A stretch of DNA of 64,000 bases, from contig NZ_VDFP01000001.1 in NCBI RefSeq assembly GCF_009600985.1, positions 124,001-188,000 on the forward strand, written 5' to 3'. The notes under the pieces are model-generated. The model ran no database searches, had not been told where the DNA came from, and saw only the letters and a list, made by a program, of their open reading frames with translations. The position numbers and the translations under genes were made by a program. Below, piece after piece: positions 27,263 through 36,719 of this stretch (within the stretch, counting starts at the first letter, position 1; each line of letters begins with the position of its first letter). Source of the DNA: Companilactobacillus halodurans. Lineage in GTDB: Bacteria > Bacillota > Bacilli > Lactobacillales > Lactobacillaceae.

Positions 27263-27754
27263 TTATTCCTTCCTCAACTTATCTATCAATGCTTTTGCAA
27301 CTTCAGGAGGAACAAATTCTGAGATATCCCCACCAAACTTTGCTACTTCTTTCATCATTGATGATGATATCGTAGCATACCTATCATTTGCTAACAGAAA
27401 AACCGTATCGATTTTTTTATCGAGAACACGATTAATGGAAGCAACTCCAGATTCATATCCGAAATCGTCCGGATTACGCATCGAGCGTACCATAAATTGT
27501 GCACCGACCTCAGCCGCAAATTTCGTAGCTAATTCATCCTTACCATCCATCACAACAATGTTTTTTATATCGCCTAAGGCATCTTCGATGAATTTCTTTT
27601 TTTCCTCATATGAGAATAAATAATTTTTAGAAGTATTCGTCATCGGTACAACGTATAATTTATCAAATAATTTTGCTGCACGACGAATAATATCTATATG
27701 ACCATTAGTCACGGGGTCAAAACTACCCGCATAGAGTCCAATCTTTTGCGACAT
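27263..27754 (-). CDS. coaD: phosphopantetheine adenylyltransferase
   Basis: Catalyses the penultimate step of coenzyme A synthesis. The 163-residue protein has the nucleotidyltransferase motif GSFDPVTNGH (His18) and the C-terminal SSSMMKEVA motif. The ATG at 27754 follows GGAGG by five bases; a TTG 12 bases upstream lies in that site. It starts one base after the rsmD stop codon. Hexameric enzyme of normal length. Confidence 0.97.
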   Translation of the reverse strand: MSQKIGLYAGSFDPVTNGHIDIIRRAAKLFDKLYVVPMTNTSKNYLFSYEEKKKFIEDALGDIKNIVVMDGKDELATKFAAEVGAQFMVRSMRNPDDFGYESGVASINRVLDKKIDTVFLLANDRYATISSSMMKEVAKFGGDISEFVPPEVAKALIDKLRKE

Positions 27755-27755
27755 T

Positions 27756-28307
27756 TTATCCTCCAAACTGATATACTGCTACTTTGGTATCTTTATATTT
27801 CTTTTCCTTTAATAATTCGATACGAGAAAAATCACTCAAATCAATATCGTAATCAGTCTCATCAACGATGATTGCCTCTGGATTCAATAAGTCTGATTCA
27901 ACCATATCTTTAATAATTTGTTCTGTTACTTTCATCCTATATGGAGGATCTAAAAAAACTAAATCAAATTTTTGTTGATTTTTTGCAAAATTTTCTAATG
28001 CATCTGTTGCTGAAGATTTCAAAACTACAAAGCTATCTTCCTCATGAGTTTTCTCAACATTTTCTTTAATCGTATTGATTGCTTTATAGGCTTTATCTAC
28101 CAAATAAGCTTGCTGATAACCTCTTGAGACAGCTTCAATACCAAGACTACCAGTTCCCGCAAATAAGTCTAAGGCGACCCCACCATTCAAATATGGTGAA
28201 ATCATGCTAAAAACAGCTTCCTTTACTTTAGCTGATGTTGGTCGAGTATTGTTAGTCGGCACCGCTTTTAAATTTAAACCTCGAAATTTACCTGAAACAA
28301 CTTTCAT
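27756..28307 (-). CDS. rsmD: 16S rRNA (guanine966-N2)-methyltransferase RsmD
   Basis: Methylates G966 of 16S rRNA using S-adenosylmethionine. The 183-residue Rossmann protein has ALDLFAGTGSLGIEA for SAM binding (about residues 43-57) and the DPPY catalytic motif (LVFLDPPYRM, about 116-125). It overlaps ylbG by four bases and is followed by coaD, the usual gene order. Confidence 0.95.
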   Translation of the reverse strand: MKVVSGKFRGLNLKAVPTNNTRPTSAKVKEAVFSMISPYLNGGVALDLFAGTGSLGIEAVSRGYQQAYLVDKAYKAINTIKENVEKTHEEDSFVVLKSSATDALENFAKNQQKFDLVFLDPPYRMKVTEQIIKDMVESDLLNPEAIIVDETDYDIDLSDFSRIELLKEKKYKDTKVAVYQFGG

Positions 28308-28570
28308 TCTGAATCCTCTTTATTATCATTAGTTTTTAAAACATAGTGTTCATCCAATTCTTTGCGATGAGCTAAAGCGACACGTTTAACATACTTTTTT
28401 GCTGTTAATTCTTTTTTTACTTCCGCAGCTTTACTGGAGTTAACATATAACATTACGTATTTCATTTTTGGAGAAGTATAATAAATCGTTCCATAACGTT
28501 GCAGCTTTTTTCTCCATTTCAAAGAGTAGATCCAGACATACAATGCCTGACGCTCCACTTTTTTGTACAT
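28304..28570 (-). CDS. ylbG: YlbG family protein (UPF0298/DUF2129)
   Basis: An 88-residue protein of unknown function, conserved in Gram-positive bacteria directly upstream of rsmD. The core reads LYVWIYSLKWRKKLQRYG and Y-x-S-P-K-M-K-Y, as in the family. Its position four bases downstream of ftsW and overlapping rsmD supports co-transcription with a cell-division gene and rRNA modification genes. No catalytic residues are evident. Confidence 0.85.
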   Translation of the reverse strand: MYKKVERQALYVWIYSLKWRKKLQRYGTIYYTSPKMKYVMLYVNSSKAAEVKKELTAKKYVKRVALAHRKELDEHYVLKTNDNKEDSE

Positions 28571-28574
28571 AAAA

Positions 28575-29753
28575 TCATCCTTTTTTCATTTTCTCAAATT
28601 TAGTCGTTGCCTCAAGATTTAAAACGATTCCTAAAGCAATTGATAAAATCAATAAACTAGAACCACCATAACTAATAAAGGGCAACGTAACACCTGTTAA
28701 AGGAATTACACCAAGCAATCCTCCAACATTTAAAACTAATTGCGATAAAATCATTGTTGCAATTCCATAATAAACCAAAGAGTTATAAGTTTTCCTAGAA
28801 CGAAATCCTAAGGAGATCATTCGAAAAATAATTATAAATAAAAGTCCTAAAATAAAGGTTACTCCTACTAAACCTAATTCTTCACTGATAATCGATAAAA
28901 TAAAGTCAGTATGAGGCTCAGGTAAGTAGCCTCTTTTTTGAATACTATTACCTAAACCAACCCCAAAGACTCCACCGTTACTGATGGCGTAAAATGAATT
29001 CACCAACTGCGCACCGGCTTTTTGTTCCAAAAGAAATGGATGTTGCATGGCTAAAAATCGTTGATAGCCATAGCTTCCCTTAATAAAGGCTGGCGGAAAT
29101 TTAGTAATAAAGACTATCATGCCCACAAAAATAAAAGTTAAAAAGCCACTCAATTCCGCAATTAATTTCCCTGGAATCGTAGAAGATGCAACGATGACCA
29201 ATGTAATCAAAGAGAGAATCAACGCCCCACCAACATCGGGTTGGAAAAGAACCATAATAATTATCGAAGCGACAATCAGCATTGGTTGAAAAACTTCTTT
29301 AAGAACTTCACGCCAACCTTTTTTTTGCGACAACCGATTCTTCTTATTGGTCAAAAACAAGGCCAAAAACATAATTAAAAATAACTTAGCCAACTCCAAG
29401 GGTTGAAAATTAATAATTCCCAAATTAATCCACGCAGAAGCACCGTTGACCCTACTACTAGGAACCAACAATGCTCTAATTAAAAGATAGAGGAGCGAAC
29501 CAACAGTTACCAACATAATAAAGCTCAAAATTCTTTGATTCTTCAAAATCTTCTCTTTGAGCATAAAAGTCACCAAACAAAGAAATGCTCCCATGACGGC
29601 ATAGATTGCTTGTTTAATCAGATACTGATTAGTTTTACCACCTACAACTAAGGCATTATAAAAACTGGCAGAATAAACCATAACGACTCCAATACCTAAG
29701 AGCAGGATGTATGGAATGACGATCCATAAGTCAATTTTCCTTAATTTTTTCAC
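28575..29753 (-). CDS. ftsW: FtsW/RodA/SpoVE family peptidoglycan polymerase (FtsW)
   Basis: A SEDS-family glycosyltransferase that polymerises septal peptidoglycan with a class B penicillin-binding protein. The 392-residue protein has about 10 membrane helices and the conserved PLTGVTLPFISYGGSS motif near residue 350. The start is GTG at 29753, six bases after AGGAG. It lies outside the dcw cluster, upstream of ylbG, as in other lactobacilli. An extended -10 box, TGGTATAAT, lies just upstream. Confidence 0.92.
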   Translation of the reverse strand: MKKLRKIDLWIVIPYILLLGIGVVMVYSASFYNALVVGGKTNQYLIKQAIYAVMGAFLCLVTFMLKEKILKNQRILSFIMLVTVGSLLYLLIRALLVPSSRVNGASAWINLGIINFQPLELAKLFLIMFLALFLTNKKNRLSQKKGWREVLKEVFQPMLIVASIIIMVLFQPDVGGALILSLITLVIVASSTIPGKLIAELSGFLTFIFVGMIVFITKFPPAFIKGSYGYQRFLAMQHPFLLEQKAGAQLVNSFYAISNGGVFGVGLGNSIQKRGYLPEPHTDFILSIISEELGLVGVTFILGLLFIIIFRMISLGFRSRKTYNSLVYYGIATMILSQLVLNVGGLLGVIPLTGVTLPFISYGGSSLLILSIALGIVLNLEATTKFEKMKKG

Positions 29754-29780
29754 GTTATACTCCTAAAATCTGATATTAAG

Positions 29781-29786
29781 ATTATA
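29781..29786 (-). promoter_or_regulatory. ftsW extended -10 promoter
   Basis: On the minus strand TGGTATAAT (extended -10) lies about 28 bp before the GTG start. No good -35 box is seen. Confidence 0.5.
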
Positions 29787-29803
29787 CCACCAAATAAATC
29801 AAG

Positions 29804-29838
29804 AAAAAAAGGCTAGGAGCAAATGCCCCTAACCCTTT
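29804..29838 (-). terminator. typA terminator
   Basis: On the minus strand AAGGGTTAGGGGC pairs with GCTCCTAGCCTT, with two wobble or mismatched positions, and is followed by seven U. Confidence 0.83.
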
Positions 29839-29888
29839 ATTTAAATTTAATGATTAATTAAATTTCTTTTTTTGATTTATCAAATATA

Positions 29889-31724
29889 TTAGTTCTTCTT
29901 TGATTTATCGAACTTCTTACGTTCGTTTGTGTTCAAGATCTTCTTACGCAATCTAACATTCTTAGGTGTTACTTCACAAAGTTCGTCTTCGTTTAGGAAT
30001 TCGATAGATTGTTCAAGTGACATATCCTTAGGAGTTCTGATAGCAGAAGCGTGATCCTTACCAGCGGCACGAGTATTTGTAAGGTTCTTACCTTTAGTAA
30101 CAGTAACAGCGATATCTTGGTCACGGCTACTTTCACCAACGATCATACCTTCGTATACATCAACACCGGCACCAATGAACAATGTACCACGATCTTCAAC
30201 TGATTCAAGACTGTATGTAGTTGATGGGCCTTGGTTGATTGAAACCAAAGCACCAGTTCTTCTACCTGGATTCCAGTTCTTAACAACTGGTTTGTATTCT
30301 GAGAATGTGTTGTTCAAAATACCATAACCACCTGTCATTGAAAGGAATTCTGTTGAATAACCAATCAAACCACGTGATGGAGTTGAGAAAATAAGTCTTG
30401 TTTGACCATTTCCTGTACTTTCCATGTTTTGCATGTCACCTTTTCTTTGAGCCATTGAGTCAATAACAGCACCAACATACTCATCAGGTGTATCGATTGT
30501 TACCTCTTCAAAAGGTTCACATTTCTTGTTATCAATTGTCTTGTAGATAACTTCTGGACGTGATAGTTGTAATTCGAAACCTTCACGACGCATCTCTTCA
30601 ACAAGAATTGACAAGTGAAGTTCACCACGACCAGAAACCATCCAAGCACCAGCTTGGTCAGTATCATCGACACGTAGTGAAACATCAGTGTGCAATTGTT
30701 TCTTCAAACGGTCTTCAATCTTTCTAGCAGTAACTTCTGTACCTTCACGACCAGCAAATGGTGAGTTATTTTGTAAGAACATCATCTTCAATGTTGGTTC
30801 ATCAATACGTAGCAAAGGAAGTGCTTCTTGGTGGTCAACTGGTGTAACAGTTTCACCAACATAAATATCTTCCATACCAGAAACAGCGATTAAGTCTCCA
30901 GCTTTAGCTTCGTTGATTTCAACACGTTTCAAGCCCATGAAACCAAATAATTTAGTTACACGGAAGTTCTTTGTTGAACCATCCAATTTCATAACAGTAA
31001 CGTTATCGCCGACTTTGATCTTACCTCTAAAGATACGACCAATACCGATACGACCAACGTAATCGTTATAATCTAGCAAAGCAACTTGGAATTGCAATGG
31101 TTCATCTGAGTTATCAATTGGAGCTGGAATAGTCTTTAAGATTGTGTCAAACAATGGCTTCATTGTGTGTTCTTGATCTTCAACCTTATCTGAGTAACTT
31201 GAAGTTCCGTTAATAGCTGAAGCATAAATAACTGGGAAGTCAAGTTGTGAATCGTCAGCACCTAATTCGATGAACAATTCAAGGACTTCGTCAACAACTT
31301 CAGCAGGACGAGCACCTGGTCTATCAATCTTGTTAATAACAACGATTGGTGTTAAGTGTTGTTCCAAAGCTTTCTTCAAAACAAAACGTGTTTGTGGCAT
31401 TGTACCTTCATAAGCATCAACAACCAACAAAACACCATCAACCATCTTCATGATACGTTCAACTTCACCACCGAAGTCAGCGTGTCCTGGTGTATCCAAA
31501 ATGTTAATTTTCTTGCCATCGTAATCAACAGCTGTATTTTTTGAAAGGATTGTGATACCACGTTCTCTTTCAATAGCATTTGAATCAAGGGCACGATCTT
31601 GGAGTTCGTAGTGTTTCCCTAGTGTGTCTGATTGTTTTAGCATTTCGTTAACTAATGTAGTTTTACCGTGGTCAACGTGAGCGATGATCGCAATATTTCT
31701 AATATCTTCTCTTCTCTTAGTCAA
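29889..31724 (-). CDS. typA: ribosome-associated GTPase TypA/BipA
   Basis: A translational GTPase that acts in large-subunit assembly and stress adaptation. The protein of about 611 residues has the P-loop HVDHGKTT near the N-terminus, the switch region [15 protein letters not shown] and NKIDRPGA, then EF-G-like domains and the BipA-specific C-terminal domain. I favour TTG at 31724 because GGAAGG lies about ten bases upstream; an ATG at 31742 (617 residues) is the alternative and lacks a ribosome-binding site. Confidence 0.95.
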   Translation of the reverse strand: MTKRREDIRNIAIIAHVDHGKTTLVNEMLKQSDTLGKHYELQDRALDSNAIERERGITILSKNTAVDYDGKKINILDTPGHADFGGEVERIMKMVDGVLLVVDAYEGTMPQTRFVLKKALEQHLTPIVVINKIDRPGARPAEVVDEVLELFIELGADDSQLDFPVIYASAINGTSSYSDKVEDQEHTMKPLFDTILKTIPAPIDNSDEPLQFQVALLDYNDYVGRIGIGRIFRGKIKVGDNVTVMKLDGSTKNFRVTKLFGFMGLKRVEINEAKAGDLIAVSGMEDIYVGETVTPVDHQEALPLLRIDEPTLKMMFLQNNSPFAGREGTEVTARKIEDRLKKQLHTDVSLRVDDTDQAGAWMVSGRGELHLSILVEEMRREGFELQLSRPEVIYKTIDNKKCEPFEEVTIDTPDEYVGAVIDSMAQRKGDMQNMESTGNGQTRLIFSTPSRGLIGYSTEFLSMTGGYGILNNTFSEYKPVVKNWNPGRRTGALVSINQGPSTTYSLESVEDRGTLFIGAGVDVYEGMIVGESSRDQDIAVTVTKGKNLTNTRAAGKDHASAIRTPKDMSLEQSIEFLNEDELCEVTPKNVRLRKKILNTNERKKFDKSKKN

Positions 31725-31767
31725 ATTAGTTCTTCCTTCCATAAATACGTGTTTACATTACTTGCAA

Positions 31768-31796
31768 TAAAAAAACTGTGAATGACTGTCACAGTT
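31768..31796 (-). terminator. terminator of the inositol phosphatase gene
   Basis: On the minus strand AACTGTG pairs with CACAGTT and is followed by seven U, just past the stop codon. Confidence 0.85.
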
Positions 31797-31798
31797 CA

Positions 31799-32578
31799 TT
31801 AACGCGCTTTAAGTGTCTTTAGTGCCTCAGAAACAACTTTCTGGGTACCAACTATTACGACTTGTGATTCTAACATATTAATTGGGCTATCGTCAATACT
31901 TACGACACTCATCCCCGAAGCCTCACACATAACACGTCCAGCGGCTAAATCCCAAGGAGCTAAGTATGACATATACATGACTTCTTTTCCAGTCAATAGA
32001 TGTCCAAATATTATCCCAGCACTGCCGTAAACCCTGAAACCACTGCTTTTTTTAATCACACTTTGCACATTAAATTTATTTGCAAGAGCCATTGGTGCCG
32101 AAACATCAACTAACCCTTCTACTAGCGGTAAATCCTTTGGATTATCAATCTTTTCATCATTGACAAAAAGTCCAATCTCTTTTCCGCCATGATAAATTTT
32201 CTCGCCAATAACGTCTATGATAGCACCAATTAGTGGGCGACCGTCAATGTAAGCGCCAATCATTGATGCAAAATCATCCCCACGCTTAACAAAGTTCATT
32301 GTTCCATCGATTGGATCGACGAAAAATACCAATCCTGACATATCTTTTACTGAATCTCCATACCCTTCTTCGCTAACGATTGTAGCCTCAGGATATGCTT
32401 TTTTGATTTCACTATTGATAAACTTTTCAGTTTTTTTATCAAAATTCGTTACTAAATCATTGCGGTTTTTTTTAGTAGCAACCGACATTTTTTTAATTGA
32501 ATCTTCACGTAAACTTTCACCAACGTGTTTTAAGAGGCCAACTAAAAAATTATCGATTTCTTTACTATCTATTTTCAT
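31799..32578 (-). CDS. inositol monophosphatase family protein
   Basis: A Mg-dependent, Li-sensitive-type phosphatase of 259 residues. The metal-binding motifs are VSEEGYG (about residues 64-70) and VDPIDGTMNF, with a second Asp in the C-terminal APWDLAAG. Substrate may be an inositol phosphate, a sugar phosphate or a nucleotide such as PAP. I chose the ATG at 32578 because the family domain starts there; a longer frame overlaps the UPF0223 gene. It overlaps that gene by 14 bp. The pair is conserved upstream of typA in lactobacilli. Confidence 0.88.
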   Translation of the reverse strand: MKIDSKEIDNFLVGLLKHVGESLREDSIKKMSVATKKNRNDLVTNFDKKTEKFINSEIKKAYPEATIVSEEGYGDSVKDMSGLVFFVDPIDGTMNFVKRGDDFASMIGAYIDGRPLIGAIIDVIGEKIYHGGKEIGLFVNDEKIDNPKDLPLVEGLVDVSAPMALANKFNVQSVIKKSSGFRVYGSAGIIFGHLLTGKEVMYMSYLAPWDLAAGRVMCEASGMSVVSIDDSPINMLESQVVIVGTQKVVSEALKTLKAR

Positions 32579-32855
32579 TTGAAACCCTGACTTTCCCATC
32601 ATTCTTAACTCGTCGACTCGCTTTAAAAACTTGATAAATTGAATAGCCTGATTGAACTTCAAATTCTTTGTCTAAATTTTTTTGATCCATTTTCATTGGA
32701 ACAACTTGCTGAAATAAACGATACTTCTGTAAGAATTCGTCTTTCGCTATTCCAGATTCATAGGCCTTTTCTACAGCATTATATAAATCGATCACGGTTA
32801 CGATTTCTTCTTGGCTCCAACTCGAATCGAGTGGATAACTGTAATTGCTTCGCAT
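32565..32855 (-). CDS. UPF0223 family protein (YktA-like)
   Basis: A 96-residue protein of unknown function matching the UPF0223 family, with the conserved YSYPLD and WSQEEI N-terminus and a helical body (QVFKASR near the end). AAAGGGG lies eight bases upstream of the ATG. A promoter (TTTGTA, 17 bases, TAGAAT) overlaps the pdhD terminator upstream. It overlaps the inositol-phosphatase-family gene that follows, so they are translationally coupled. Confidence 0.85.
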   Translation of the reverse strand: MRSNYSYPLDSSWSQEEIVTVIDLYNAVEKAYESGIAKDEFLQKYRLFQQVVPMKMDQKNLDKEFEVQSGYSIYQVFKASRRVKNDGKVRVSNENR

Positions 32856-32892
32856 AGAAATAACCCCTTTTCATCTTTATTCTACTATACAA

Positions 32893-32922
32893 AAAAAGCG
32901 ATACAAATGCATCGCTTTTTAT
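32893..32922 (-). terminator. pdh operon terminator
   Basis: On the minus strand AAAAGCGAT pairs with ATCGCTTTT around an eight-base loop and seven U follow, about 60 bp beyond the pdhD stop codon. Confidence 0.83.
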
Positions 32923-32981
32923 CGAATTCATTTATTTAGTATACGAAATAACTTTATTCCGGTTTCTAAACGCAATCATCC

Positions 32982-34409
32982 TTAAATATGTGTTGGATAG
33001 CCAATCAAAATATCGGCAGCTTCTTGAATTGGTTCACCTAATGTTGGGTGTGGGTGAATCGTTAAAGCAATATCCTCAGCATTTAGTTGACAGTTGACAG
33101 CAACGCTTAATTCTGAAATAAGGTCGCTGGCACCTGGTCCAACAATTTGACCACCTAAGAGAGTTCCTGTTTCTTTGTTAGCAATCAATTTAACGAATCC
33201 TTCGGCATCATCAAGTGAAACTGCACGAGCATTACCAGCAAATGGGAATTTACCAACTTTGACGTCGATATTCTTATCCTTGGCATCTTTTTCAGTTAAA
33301 CCGACGCTAGCAAGTTCTGGGTCAGTAAAGCAGACTGCAGGCACGCCTAAATAGTCGTTAGCAGTGTTTTTACCAGAAATTGCTCCAGCAGCCGTCTTAG
33401 CTTCAAAGAATGCTTTATGAGCCAATGCAGGGCCTGCAGTGATATCACCAATAGCATAGATGTTATCAACTGATGTCTTGCCTTGTTGGTCAACTTCGAC
33501 TAAACCACGATCAGACAACTTGACGTTTGTCATCTCAAGACCAAAGTTATCAGTGTTAGGACGACGACCAACGGTCACCATACAATAATCTGCAGTGATA
33601 GTAGTTGGTTTACCATCAAGTTCATAAGTTACTTCAACACTATCGCCTTTATTTTCACTCTTTTTAGCCATGGCATTAGTAATAATCGTAACGCCCTTTT
33701 TCTCAAGCTTCTTTTTGACGATTGAAACCATATCTTTTTCAAAGTTTGGAATAATATTTGGCGAGCCTTCCAAAATAGTGACATGTGAACCAAGATCAGC
33801 GTATGCACCAGCTAATTCAGTCCCGACATATCCACCACCAATAATGACGAATTCTTTAGGAACTTCCTTAAGATTTAATCCACCAGTCGAATCAATTACT
33901 CGATCATTGAATTTAAATCCTCTAATTTCAATGGGACGACTTCCGGTTGCTAAAATCAAATTCTTGAATTTGATAGTTTGACCGCCGCCATTATCCATAA
34001 ATTGTCTAGGTCCACTAGGCATAACTCGTAATTGCGTGTCACTGTCTAAATATGCTTCACCATGAATAATTTCTACATGATGCTTCTTTAAAAGCATTTG
34101 AACACCACTGGTCATTCTGGCAACAACTTTTTCATCTTTCCAAGCTTGCGTCTTTGTAAAATCAATTTTGGCATCGCTTGTCGTGATTCCGTAAGTCGTT
34201 GAATCCTTAGCTTGTTGAAGTCTGTGTCCTGCAGTAATCAGTGCTTTTGATGGCACACAGCCAACATTCAAGCAAACTCCTCCAACTGTATCTTCTTTTT
34301 CAATAACCGTTACATCTTGTCCTAATTCTGAAGCTCTGATTGCTGCAACATAACCACCAGGGCCAGAACCGATGATAACAGTTTCTTTTTCAATTACATT
34401 TTCTGCCAT
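32982..34409 (-). CDS. pdhD: dihydrolipoyl dehydrogenase (E3)
   Basis: The FAD- and NAD-dependent E3 of the pyruvate dehydrogenase complex, which reoxidises dihydrolipoamide. The 475-residue protein has the FAD-binding GSGPGGY, the redox-active CLNVGC disulfide (Cys46-Cys51), a second Rossmann motif IGGGYVGTE and the C-terminal HPHPTLGE active-site motif. It lies six bases downstream of pdhC and is last in pdhABCD. No sign of truncation. Confidence 0.97.
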   Translation of the reverse strand: MAENVIEKETVIIGSGPGGYVAAIRASELGQDVTVIEKEDTVGGVCLNVGCVPSKALITAGHRLQQAKDSTTYGITTSDAKIDFTKTQAWKDEKVVARMTSGVQMLLKKHHVEIIHGEAYLDSDTQLRVMPSGPRQFMDNGGGQTIKFKNLILATGSRPIEIRGFKFNDRVIDSTGGLNLKEVPKEFVIIGGGYVGTELAGAYADLGSHVTILEGSPNIIPNFEKDMVSIVKKKLEKKGVTIITNAMAKKSENKGDSVEVTYELDGKPTTITADYCMVTVGRRPNTDNFGLEMTNVKLSDRGLVEVDQQGKTSVDNIYAIGDITAGPALAHKAFFEAKTAAGAISGKNTANDYLGVPAVCFTDPELASVGLTEKDAKDKNIDVKVGKFPFAGNARAVSLDDAEGFVKLIANKETGTLLGGQIVGPGASDLISELSVAVNCQLNAEDIALTIHPHPTLGEPIQEAADILIGYPTHI

Positions 34410-34415
34410 TTTAAA

Positions 34416-35711
34416 TTAGCCCTCCATTAATAACATATCTGGATCATGCAACAATTTCTTCAAGAGGTTCAATGCATTTTGTGCCAAAGCTCCATCAATT
34501 AATCTGTGATCGTAACTTAATGAAAGTTTCAACATTCTTCCTACTTGAATATTGCCATCATCGTCAACATAAGGTTCTTTAGCAATCTTACCAACACCTA
34601 GAATTGCAACTTCTGGATAGTTGATAACTGGTGTAAACCAGCCACCACCAATTGAACCAACGTTACTGATAGTAATTGAACCACCAGACATTTTATCGGC
34701 ACTAACTTTATTATCATAAGCAGCTTGTGAATTTTCACTGATTTCCTTGGCAATTTCAAACATTCCCTTGGAATCAACATTCTTAACATTTGGAACGTAC
34801 AATCCATGCTCAGTGTTTGTCGCAATTCCAATATTGTAGTAATGCTTATAAACGATTTCATCAGTTGAATCATCAATTGAGGCATTCAATTCTGGATATT
34901 CTTTCATAACCGCTACCAATGCTTTTGCGATATAAGGCAAGAAGGTCAAGTGAATTCCTTTATCTGCAGCTAAAGCCTTATACTTCTTACGGTTTGCCAT
35001 CAAAGCGCTTACTTCAACGTCATCAAAACTCGTTACATGTGGAGCTGTGTGTTTACTATTGAGCATTGCTTTTGCAATTGCTTTTCTAGTCATAGACATC
35101 TTTTCACGTGTTTCAAGTTCAGGCGTTGCTGACTTGTAAGGCGTGATTGGTTGAGCAGCAGGTGCACTAGTTTGTGCTTGTGCCTTTCCTGGTTGTGTTG
35201 CACTTGCAGGATTTCCACTCTTGAAGCTATCAACATCAGTCTTCGTGATTTGACCATGTTTACCACTTGGAGTTACTTGAGATAAATCAACATTTTGGTC
35301 ACGAGCATACTGACGAACAGAAGGCATTGCTAAGTAATCGCTATTAGCTGAGCCTGTTGCCGGTGCACTCGAAGCAGGTGCTTTTTCTTTAGATTCATCA
35401 GCCTTTTTATCTTCTGACTTATCTTCAGATTTGTCTTCTTTCTTTGGAGCCTCATCATCTCCAGTATCTGGCGAACCATCATCAATGACGATCAAAGTAT
35501 CGCCAACTTCAACTGTGTCTCCCTCTTGAGCAACAATTTGCTTAACAGTACCGGCAACAGGAGAAGGCAACTCTTCAACAGATTTATCATTTTGAATTTC
35601 TACTAAAGAGTCATCTTCTTTAACGGTGTCTCCTTCTTTTACTAACCAGCTAGAAACTTCACCTTCAGCCATACCTTCGCCAAGTTCAGGTAGTTTAAAT
35701 TTGTATGCCAT
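34416..35711 (-). CDS. pdhC: pyruvate dehydrogenase E2 (dihydrolipoyllysine acetyltransferase)
   Basis: Forms the core of the complex and transfers acetyl groups to CoA. The 431-residue protein has one N-terminal lipoyl domain with the lipoylated Lys43 (NDKSVEE), a long Asp/Lys/Ala/Pro-rich linker, an E3/E1-binding domain at about residues 128-166, a second Ala/Pro/Gln linker, and the catalytic domain ending in the active-site motif DHRLIDGA. Most Gram-positive E2 enzymes also have a single lipoyl domain. It lies between pdhB and pdhD. Confidence 0.97.
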   Translation of the reverse strand: MAYKFKLPELGEGMAEGEVSSWLVKEGDTVKEDDSLVEIQNDKSVEELPSPVAGTVKQIVAQEGDTVEVGDTLIVIDDGSPDTGDDEAPKKEDKSEDKSEDKKADESKEKAPASSAPATGSANSDYLAMPSVRQYARDQNVDLSQVTPSGKHGQITKTDVDSFKSGNPASATQPGKAQAQTSAPAAQPITPYKSATPELETREKMSMTRKAIAKAMLNSKHTAPHVTSFDDVEVSALMANRKKYKALAADKGIHLTFLPYIAKALVAVMKEYPELNASIDDSTDEIVYKHYYNIGIATNTEHGLYVPNVKNVDSKGMFEIAKEISENSQAAYDNKVSADKMSGGSITISNVGSIGGGWFTPVINYPEVAILGVGKIAKEPYVDDDGNIQVGRMLKLSLSYDHRLIDGALAQNALNLLKKLLHDPDMLLMEG

Positions 35712-35739
35712 AGTTGTTTTCCCTTCCTTCGATTACTTA

Positions 35740-36717
35740 CTAGTAGTTAAGAATTTCATTTACTTTTTCTTCAATTTCTTTAGCACGTGGAATCCAAATA
35801 TCTTCACCCAATGCAAATGGATAAACACTATTTGGAGCGGCAACTCTACCAATTGGTGCATCGAGAGAAAGAATAGCATCTTCGGCAATAGCTGAGGCAA
35901 CTTGTGCTCCAACACCAGCCATTTTTTGTGCTTCTTGAACAATTACAACTTTGTGAGTCTTTTGAATAGATTTAAAGATCGTATCTGTATCAATTGGTGA
36001 AACTGTTCTAAGATCGATAACTTCAGCTGAAATATTCTTTTCAGCCAATGTGTCAGCAACTTTTAATGCTTCATTGACTTCGGCACCGTAAGCTACGATT
36101 GTAATATCATTTCCTTCACGAGAAACATTAGCTTTATCTAAAGGAACCGTATATTTCCCATCAGGAATGTCATCTTTCATGGAACGATATAATTTTAAGT
36201 TTTCCAAAAATAGTACAGGATCATTATTTTCAACAGATGAAATCAACAATCCCTTAGCATCATATGGATTACTTGGCATAACAACTCTTAATCCTGGAAC
36301 GCCTGTGAAAAAGTTTTCCAAGTTATCAGCGTGCATTTCAGCAGTGTGAGTACCACCACCATAAGGAGTCCGAATCGTTACCGGTGCATTCTTTAGGCCA
36401 TTGAATCTAAAGCGCATCCGTGATAATTGGCCAGCAATTTGGTCGACAGCTTCAAAAGAGAAGCCCATAAATTGGATTTCTGGAAGAGGACGCCAACCAG
36501 TTAAACCTAAACCAGTTGCAAGTCCTAAAATACCAGATTCAGCTAATGGAGTATCGAAGACACGGTCTTCACCGTATTTTTCTTGAAGGCCTTGTGTAGT
36601 TCTGAAAACACCACCATTTTTACCAACATCTTCACCGAAGATCAATGTTTTTGGATCATCTTCAAGAACAATGTCTAAGGCGTCTGTAATTGCTTGAATA
36701 TAAGTTTTCTTAGCCAT
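35740..36717 (-). CDS. pdhB: pyruvate dehydrogenase E1 component, beta subunit
   Basis: With E1-alpha forms the thiamine-diphosphate heterotetramer that decarboxylates pyruvate. The 325-residue protein starts MAKKTYIQAITDAL and contains the LIFGEDVG segment with the conserved Glu that activates thiamine diphosphate, followed by a transketolase C-terminal domain. It is separated by two bases from pdhA and 28 bp from pdhC. Full length. Confidence 0.97.
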   Translation of the reverse strand: MAKKTYIQAITDALDIVLEDDPKTLIFGEDVGKNGGVFRTTQGLQEKYGEDRVFDTPLAESGILGLATGLGLTGWRPLPEIQFMGFSFEAVDQIAGQLSRMRFRFNGLKNAPVTIRTPYGGGTHTAEMHADNLENFFTGVPGLRVVMPSNPYDAKGLLISSVENNDPVLFLENLKLYRSMKDDIPDGKYTVPLDKANVSREGNDITIVAYGAEVNEALKVADTLAEKNISAEVIDLRTVSPIDTDTIFKSIQKTHKVVIVQEAQKMAGVGAQVASAIAEDAILSLDAPIGRVAAPNSVYPFALGEDIWIPRAKEIEEKVNEILNY

Positions 36718-36719
36718 TT